Assembly: GCA_024500155.1 (NCBI GenBank)
Contig: CM044873.1
Location: 687,001-751,000, forward strand
DNA: 64,000 nucleotides
Source of the DNA: Chenopodium formosanum
Lineage: Eukaryota; Streptophyta; Magnoliopsida; Caryophyllales; Amaranthaceae
Direction of reading: 5' to 3'
The position numbers and the translations under genes were made by a program. Each line of letters begins with the position of its first letter. Positions within the stretch are counted from its first letter, which is position 1. The notes below the pieces were generated by a model, which was not told the origin of the DNA, did no database searches, and was given only the letters and a program-made list of their open reading frames with translations. Below are positions 55,754 through 64,000 of this stretch, in pieces.

Positions 55754-58700
55754 CTATTTCTCCTCTGAGTTGAATCTGTTCCAAGCTTCCTGCACAAGTG
55801 TATGAGAATAAAACGATATCAAGGATAGAGTGACAGCTTTCAATTTCCTCAATACATGAAAACAATAGATATAGTGGTAACTGGTGACTGATTACTCACT
55901 CCTCTAATCGTAAAGAACAGTAATGCCAGAAGAATAAAAAATATGGCAGACATTTCATCAGATGATGGCAGCACATTCACAAGTGAATATAGACATTTCA
56001 ATTAGGATTCAGCGCCATGAACATAAGTAAACACTTTCAAAACTTTCAAGTATCAAGGCCAGACGCATCATTATCCACACAGGTAATTTGGAGTGGTATT
56101 GGCACTTGGGAGGGACCAAAGAATAAGTTGCAACTTCATACAACTAATTACTGCTTTGGCTCCAAGTTCAGAAGGCAAGTTTAAATAGTAACCTAAGTAG
56201 CAAATGGTTCAAAGAGATACGAAACATTAGAAACACACCTTCAGGAGATCGAAAACCTTTTCACATATATACTTCTGTTGGACAGTAGCACCACGCTGTT
56301 GTAGTTTGTCAGGATGCACGCAAAGAGTGGCTTTTCTGTAAGCTTTTTTCACCGCAGCAGCAGTTATAACTTCTGTCAAAGGAATTGGCTGCCAACCGCT
56401 ATCAGGCCCAAGGATCTGCCAGTGCAGAATAGATATTTAAGTTATAAACTACTTTGAGCTATATGCTTACACGGCAAGATCTCAGATCTTTCACATGTTC
56501 CAAGTTTTAAGAGAAGAGCAATCAATGAAATGAACAAGTAGCCAACAAAAGAACATACTCTTGAAGCAACAAAATACCAAAGCTGCATAATCAGTCATGA
56601 AATAGGAAGAGATCAATAAATTGACAAAATTGTGTACATTTTACATAAATGTAAAATATGTAAACACAGCATTACACTGTAAGCTATCAGAAAAGATAAC
56701 AAATAGAAGTCTAACAAATTCTCATAACATCAACCTATCAGACTAAAAGTTTCTCATCAATCACCAGAAATTTCTGATGTTGTGTGATCAAGGAATTTGT
56801 CAGTACTATGACTTCTGAGTATGTAGGGAAGAGATCAATTTCAACAGGTCAAAGTCATTTGGTGGTAATCTTAGATTAAATATTGATCGAGTATAATATC
56901 AAGTCTGAGCAAATGACGCCTCTGATGGCTTTGAAGTTCAATAACTTGATGCTTTGTTTTCATCTTTTTATCTCTTTTATTTTTCGATTTCTCTGCTGCG
57001 TGCTTATCAGCTAATTGAACCATTCAATACAAAGAGAAGCAAAGTGATCCACGATCCAGATGGCCAGAGAAGGAGCCAAAACACATACTTCGATTTGTTG
57101 AAGAACTAGGATAGCTATGCAGTAGTTGACATTTTGTGTACACAAACAGTCAACACAGAAAAAATTCAAAGCCCAGATTTGGTCTTTTGATCTAAGAGAT
57201 GGTCAATTTTTAACTGCAGTTCAGAAAATTGATTACCGCACATAAACCATTGATATGACATGAATATAATATAAACTGGTATACATACATATTGCAATGT
57301 GGATAACAAAGCTCGCAAATTGCCTTCTTTGCCACCTGACCATCTTCTGATATCGGCATCAAGAGTTTCAGCAAACCGCTGGTAATAAATGACAGCCAGG
57401 ATAATGTCAACCATTGAAACACAATTATTCAAATATAGAGTATTCGCTTTTCAGAAAGGGATATAAAATACTCACAGTCCTCTCTGCTTGCTCCCTTTGA
57501 GCAAGAAGATCACGCATATTTTTTTCCGCAAGTGCTTTAGCCTGAAACATTGAAACAAATTTGCAGCACACTGCTAGATAGTAATTGACTATAAGAAAGA
57601 ATATTAACACTTACCACCCGTTCTACTGTCCGTCTATGTCTCTCTAATCTGGCCTTGCACCTTTCAGCAGGCTCACCATTAGCTGCTTCGAACCTCTCAC
57701 TACTCTACAAATCCATTTGAAAATGAATGTGAGTATGAGAGTAATGAGACTAAAAATTTTAATGAACTGGCGTACAAAACAATGATTACAAAGCCATATA
57801 CTCACTGTGGGGAAAGAGCTCTGCCTCATGATCACATCTCTTTCCGATGTATACTTTTCAGAAACAGATCTTTGCATCCGTTCTCGTGCCCCGAGAGTAG
57901 CCCTCTCAGCCATTGCTTTCTCAATGGCACGTTGTCGAGCTTCTGCATTTGCTCTCTCCACTGCCGCACGCTCTGCCCTCAACCTGGCCTCCGATGATGC
58001 CTTATCAGCTAATGACCTATCCCTAGCCTCTGCACACGCCTTCTCTAACCTCTCCCGAGCCTCTGTCATTGCTCTTTGTCGTGCTTCATCTGTCGCTTTT
58101 TCTAGAGCAGCCCTTTCAGCCCTGTCTCGGGCATCAGCATATGCCCTATCACGGGCTTCACGTAATGCTATTTCAACTGCCATTCTATCCTTTTCCCTTT
58201 CTCTCAATCTCTCTCTCTCTTCCTCGAGCTTACGAAGACGTTCCTCTTCCAGGTCTCTCTTTTTGTCTTCATCTTTCTCTTCTGAAGTGATATTATGATT
58301 ACTAATTTTCCCCTTTCTTTCAATGCTTTGGCCTGTATTAGGCAGGTCAGATATATTCTGGAAATTGTCCTTCCCCTCAGACAGTACAGTTTGAACTCCA
58401 GGTTCTACCTTACTAGCATGCTCATTAAACCCATTAATATCATCAGCAACTGTGGATCTAGCTTTCTCCTTGTGAACAATGTGGGCCTGACCCTCTCCTA
58501 CTGGATTTCTCTTTCCTCCTTCATCTACACTAGGAACCTTCACCAGATTAGGATTTGAGGCTGACTGTGCAACTTTCCTACTCGACTCTTTCAGGTTTTG
58601 TTCATTTCTGATACAATCAGTATGTGTCGAGGTATTTTTGTCATTCAAATCAAGTATTTCTGAGGCTGGAATTGTCCTTCCATCAAGCTCACATTCACGA

Positions 58701-61700
58701 GGGTCCATCTGAGCATCATTAGGCTCTACTTGTCTTTCATCAAACAGAACATCTGCCGTTTTAACTGCTTCCAACTTAATTTCGTCCTCTGATGGTGCAG
58801 AGTCGATCACTACATTCACTTTATGAGACATAGTCAGTTCCACATCCATCTTGCACAGGTTAGCCCCGTCAGATGACTTCACATGTTTGTCCTTCGTAGG
58901 CAGCTTCATATCTGGGGATCTATGAGGCCCCTGGTTCTCATCCTCCAACTCGATCTGTATGTGACTTTTGTCTTCACCCTTCTGAACTTCCCTGTCATCA
59001 GCGTTCTCATTGATTTTTCCAGTTTTTTCCATCTCACATCCCTGCAAAGAAGTATGCTCCAGCTCGGTAGTCTTCTCAAGCTTCTCTTTATTTTTATCTT
59101 GTATCTGACCCTCAGCTGAGCTATTGTAGCCTACAATTGGATTAGGATCCTCAAAAAACCTTTGTCCCCTTGCCTCTTGCTTAGAAGCTGCTTTATCTAT
59201 CTCAGACTTCTCCAGTTCTACACATTTTTCTAGGGGCTTCTTAGATTCTTGGCCATCAAATGCTTGCTCATGATGATTTTCATCTTCATCTCTTTGCTTC
59301 AAGTTTCTTGTCTTGTTTTCTTGGCTCTCAGCCATTCTTTCTAATCTCTCCCTGCCAGAGACATCCTCAAAAGCTTCCTTCAATCTCTTATCTGCAGCTT
59401 TCATTTGCTGCAAGTATCTTGTGTTGTCCTTTTCTTCGCTGTCACATGATTTTTGCAATCTATCTCCCATTAAAACATCCACAAAAGTTTCATTAGATCT
59501 CTTGTCCGCTACTTCCTTAGACTCCTTGGTCATTTTCTTCTTATGAGCCTCTGGCTGTCTACTCTCAGTCCTTGGTCTGTCGCAAGGTCCTTCTGCTTTC
59601 TGCTCATGTTCTCCTTTAACTACAGGATCATGCACTCTTAAGTCACCCTCATCCCTTTCACATGATCCTCTCATTTTTTCCACAAACAATTCAGGCGGGT
59701 CATCATGCTTGTCAACCAGTTCACTATGACAAGCCTCACTTTCATTATTACGCTGTTCTTTCTCAAGCACGGTTACTGATCGCTTCCCAGGTTGTTTATG
59801 AATAGCCTCACCAGGATATTCCTCCACTTTTTGAGCTTTGCTAGGTAGAATGCCATTATTTTCCTGTTCATAGACCAACTCAGGTTTAAGTTGTCTTGGA
59901 TTTCCCTGAGACCTACGCTTCTGTCTTTTGTCAGGCTCCACATGCCCACAGTTCACACTGTCATGAACGTCTTGAGCCACTTTGACCATTTTCTCATAGT
60001 ATTCTTGTCTGGATACTGCTTTTGTTGCTTTAAGCCTTTGCCGATTATCTCCTGCTACACAAGCCTCTCCAGCTGAATCCGAATCATGATTATTGTTGTC
60101 CTGCCGCTTGGTTCCTATCTGTGCATCACCATTACTAGTGGGTGGTTGAGTAACTAATCTAGTGTTGTCCCTATTTACAAATTCATAATATTGCCTAGCC
60201 TCCTTCCATTGACCAGCCACATCTGTATCCATGGACAAGCTACTTTTCTTCCCTTGTTTTGTCTCAGCTGGTTTAACAGATCCCCCAGTAGGCTGTTCAA
60301 CAACCAGGTTATCTGGTAAACTATGTGAGGCAGTTTTAGAATGCCTAGTTTTATCAGAATTTTTTATCTTACCAAGACCTCTATCACTTGTTGCGTGCAC
60401 TTTGGTCTCTTCACCCAAATTTTCATCACGTACCCCTTGAACATTACCGCCACCATTTACATCAGTCTCTAATTGCAGCTTTCCACTGTTCTGAACTCTG
60501 CCCTTCCTGTCTCTTGACTCCCGTGCAGCTTTCAGTTTTGCTTGAGCTTTCTCCATTGCATCTTTCATAGCAGCAGCAGAAGCAGCAGCAGAAGTACTTG
60601 CATTTACCTCCATGTCAAAAGATGGAGGTAAGTCATAGTTAACATTATCCTCCAAACCACATCTTTCAGAAGCCATAGGACTTGACTTCATCTCGTGAAA
60701 TTCTTCATTACTTTTTGTTAACACAGGTGGCGGTCTTGATGGAGGCGGCAATTGGGAGATTTGGGACGGTTCTGTTCCAAGGTTGACATCAGATACAGAT
60801 GCAAATGTAGAATTCATTTTAGTCATACTATCCACACAAGCTTTTCCAGTTCTCTGGTCACTATCATATGAGGCATGAGAAAAAGTTTCATTTCCCATGC
60901 TAATAACAACGTCATCAACTGGTGAGCACACATCATTTCCCATCTCTTTCAAAGATGTGGCTTCTTCAAATACACAAGTATATCCAGACACGTCATTTAG
61001 TTGAGTTACATGTGTCATGTTTGGCATATATGTGCTGGTTCCTGGATTAACTTTATGGTAAGAAACGTTAAATTCTTGGCTTTCCGAACGTTGATGAGAG
61101 TTTCCGCTTTTTTCAGAAAAAGCAAATGGATCTGAATCATCATCAGAGAGAGACTCTGTACCAACTGGGGTCCTGTCCATAATAAGGAAAAGCAAATGCT
61201 CAACACATTATTCATATTAGTGAGTGCACAGAAGAAAATAATAGGGTGGGTAAGAGTGAAATGAAAAAACAAGCAGAGAGATGCTTGCAAACTGCCCTAT
61301 GGACTTATACTAGAATAACCACCCACCATCACGAATGATACTTCCTTTCAAGATTGTAAAACAAACACTGACAATGTGTTTGAATAAGAAATTGTTTTTC
61401 CCTAATACGAGTACTAATCAAAAAAGTAAATGTTTTCCCTAACACTAGTACTAAACAAAATCCAACATAACAGAGGTTTAAGGTAAACAATAGCACACTT
61501 CTTCATGGTACAAAATATTACAGGCACAACGAAGGTCTCTTCACAATTGAAAATCTGTTGGAACTTCTATAACAGTATAACGTCTGTTTTGTCTCAAAAT
61601 TATTCCTTTTTTTCCCAATTCACAATTGGTGATGGATTCTAAAATTACACTTTTTTAGAAGCACTAAGCAAGTAAGCAGTGTTTAATACCTCCTGAATAC

Positions 61701-62875
61701 TTCAGAAATGATCACAAAAACAATCATAACCAAGCCACAAAACTGTACATCTTAAGTTAGAAACAATGAACAACGCAACTGTCCACAGGTAAAATCAACA
61801 AATCGGATTCCAAAGGCGAACATCACAGCTTCATAGTTCATACCAGTTCATTTGATACTATCTCAAGCAACTAATTTCCTATCTCACTGCTGATCAGATT
61901 CACAATTAAGCAAGACACGAAAAAGACACCGAAAATAGACCTGTTTAATGATTAAATCACCCAGCTAAAGCAACAGAAATTGAAGTTCCTAAGGAATGTA
62001 TCTTTGTTTTGCCACAACCCTCAAACATTCCCTCCTCTTCCCCACCAAACTCGGTACTCCAAAATCATGTGATAACTCATTTAGGATATTTGCAAATTAA
62101 ACACAAGTTACACAACACAAATTAATTATTAAAAAAAAACAATTTTTGTTTAAAAAAAAGCTGGAATTTATTTCAAGTCAAATTTCAACTAATCCAGACT
62201 AAAAAGTACAGTAAACAATTACAGGCGAACAAGAAAAAATTGAATTGAATTTCTAACTAAGATATGTATCAGCATTGAAAAATATTAAAGGAAAGTTCAT
62301 TAATCAGCAAATAGTGGAGGAAAAAAGGATCATCTAATCTAAAAATAGAAATTAAAATTCGAAACAAAATTCAAACCAAAAAAGTAAAATCAAAAGAATA
62401 AGAAAAATTACCAGGCTTCATCGGAGGAAGCATCGCCGTCACCGTCGGCATCACCGTCGCAAAATGAGCCATCACACGGTCGGAAAAGTTCATCAAAAGG
62501 AACAGCAAAATCGACAGCATTAAAACCGCCGAAAACCTCGGAATAGTCGAAAAACGCGGAGGCAGCAGAATGAATGTCGTCAGGAACAGCAGGAAGATCA
62601 AGAACAGGAATCGAAGAAGACGACCTCGAAGAAGAAGAAGAAGACCTAAAAGCGCCGAAAATTTCAGTGTAATCTTCAGGACGAGGAGCTAAAGTAGAAG
62701 AAGACGAAGTAAACTTAGGAGGACCACCAAAAACGTCGTCGTAAGAGGTGTTAGTGAAGAATCCGCCATTGTTGTTGTTGAGGAAGGAGGAAGAAGAAGA
62801 GGAAGAAGAAAGAGGAGGAGGTTTCTTCTTGGAAGAGAATGTAGGTGGTCTGGAGGTTGAGTAAGGTCTTTCCAT
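55754..62875 (-). CDS. Auxilin-like J-domain protein
   Basis: Seven exons: 62412-62875, 57806-61172, 57615-57704, 57476-57541, 57289-57378, 56239-56415, 55754-55789. They join in frame to 1429 residues, close to the ~1450 I recall for Arabidopsis auxilin-like 1. The Ser-rich N-terminus repeats short DDVFGG / YTEIFG / SEVFGG motifs. The centre is a long, charged, mostly disordered region. Before the J domain lies a striking helical tract of Ala/Arg/Glu repeats (REARDRAYADARDRAERAAL and onward, about residues 1150-1270). The C-terminal J domain has the HPD motif (KKAYRKATLCVHPDKLQQRG) and ends KEAWNRFNSEEK. Such proteins recruit Hsc70 to strip clathrin from vesicles. The 3.4-kb exon 2 is unbroken, so the gene looks functional. 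Confidence 0.95.
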
Positions 62876-64000
62876 GGAGGAGAGAGAAAGTGAGTTTGTT
62901 TTAGAGAGAGAAAGAGAGTGAGAATGTAGGTAGTAGGGTTTTTGAGTACTTTCTCTCTCTAAATATTCTACTTTTGCTTTATTAATTTTTTAAAAAAATA
63001 AAGGGAAATCTGTAATTGATGTTTTTTTGTGAAATACAGAACTTTTGTTTGGGTTACAGAGGAGTGTGCAGGTGGTAGGGACTTGGTGAAAGGAGAAAGG
63101 AGGGAGATGAGGAGACTGCCTGCTCTGGTAAGCTAGATATTGGTGAAGGGTATTTTCGGAATTTTGTTTAAGATTTTTTTTTTTTTTTTTTTTTTGGGGT
63201 GAGTATGTTCTTTTTGGATTTAGAGAATTTGGGAGTAAATTGTTGTTTCTTCATTTGGGGTTGATACAACAAATTTGTTCCTTTCACTTTCAACTTTTAA
63301 GCATTCCAAATATTAATAATAATATTTTGACTTTTATATGTGTTGACGCATGATTTTATACAGTAAAAAAACTTTTTATAATTTTTTATGAATCAACGTT
63401 TTTAAGAATTGTATCGAATGAGGGCCTATTCTTATTTACTGAACTGGAGCTGAATTGTTTATGAGAGAATGAAATTAGAAACTGAACTGAATTGATTGGA
63501 GCTAAACTGAAATTAAGCTGAACAGAACATGCCCTGAGTGTATATGACTCCGTATTATGTTTGATTTAGTATGTACAATGACTCGAGGAGTCGAGGGTAG
63601 TAAATAAGATAGAGACTAAAGAGGGGGTGTAAAGAACATATACCAACTACTATAGCAATTAGACAATCTTTTAAGAACAACTTAAAAATGAGGGAAATGA
63701 GGGTTAGGGGATAATAGTTTTTCAATAGCTGAAGGTTAGGTGTACATACTCATTTTTTAAACGTGTGTTGATAAATGATGCTTATATATATTTTTATATT
63801 CTGTATTTATCCTCCCCCTTTCGTCAAATACAAAAATTATTTCTCATCAAAACAAAAATACAAAAATTATGTCCTAGGCTTCCACCATTACTGGTGATGA
63901 ATTAGAGGACGTGGAGGTATCGAAATGCATGGATAATTTGTTCTTTATTTTGTATATATGCAATTTAATGATTATTGATTGAGACAGCAAAAACTCATGC
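62876..64000. other. Upstream region of the auxilin-like gene and intergenic DNA
   Basis: A CT/GA-rich stretch (62876-62965) is probable 5' UTR. A T tract lies at 63174-63195 and a short MITE at 63422-63534. Nothing else is recognisable to the window edge. Confidence 0.55.
63422..63534. mobile_element. TTCAG-rich MITE, copy c (113 bp, internally deleted)
   Basis: Left end GGGCCTATTCTTATTTACT matches copies a and b. The right end keeps only GAACATGCCC. TGA flanks both sides. The interior has the same CTGAA pentamers. Confidence 0.7.

Noticed and set aside
57807..58298. A 163-residue plus-strand frame rich in Ala/Ser/Leu
   Set aside because: It is the antisense of the regular Ala/Arg/Glu tract of the auxilin-like gene, whose exon and splice signals are clear.

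Overview
This is plant nuclear DNA, from a core eudicot. Genes are split by short GT-AG introns, long AT-rich stretches separate them, and LTR retrotransposons and MITEs are everywhere. The word TACGGAGTA and its variants recur in the intergenic DNA, which from general knowledge makes me suspect Caryophyllales (spinach, beet or quinoa group). That placement is a guess. All recognisable host genes lie on the minus strand.

Repeat half (1-17.4 kb). Positions 1-7857 hold a young Ty1/copia element whose 163 visible bases of 3' LTR are identical to the 5' LTR. Its reverse transcriptase is broken by one homopolymer frameshift. It sits inside the transposase gene of a mariner-like element that ends in a terminal repeat at 9141. 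From 9547 to 17431 runs a tandem array of about 24.4 copies of a ~322-bp unit. Three variant classes alternate as AB and ABC higher-order units in its left two thirds.

Gene cluster half (17.6-64 kb). Three tandem copies of a chloroplast lipid phosphate phosphatase (LPP-epsilon type) are followed by an endo-beta-mannanase (GH5), an Era-like GTPase, a coiled-coil protein with a C-terminal membrane segment, a small basic protein, and an auxilin-like J-domain protein. From memory, the first five families occur in the same order on Arabidopsis chromosome 5 (At5g66450 to At5g66490), so the block looks like conserved microsynteny with a local phosphatase triplication. I rebuilt exon structures from splice signals; every one closes in frame.

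The phosphatase copies degenerate in complementary ways. Copy 1 keeps a transit-peptide-like N-terminus but has lost conserved active-site residues. Copies 2 and 3 keep most of the active site but have lost the transit peptide. The flanks of the copies also serve as paralogous empty sites. They show that a chimeric retroelement with two unrelated LTRs (23002-24914) entered the copy 2 upstream region as one unit with a GTAAA duplication. A MULE with 9-bp duplications (28280-29242) entered upstream of copy 3.

The remaining space holds Stowaway, Tourist-like and TTCAG-rich MITEs, a solo LTR with TATAT duplications, and microsatellites. I found no rRNA, no confident tRNA and no CRISPR array.
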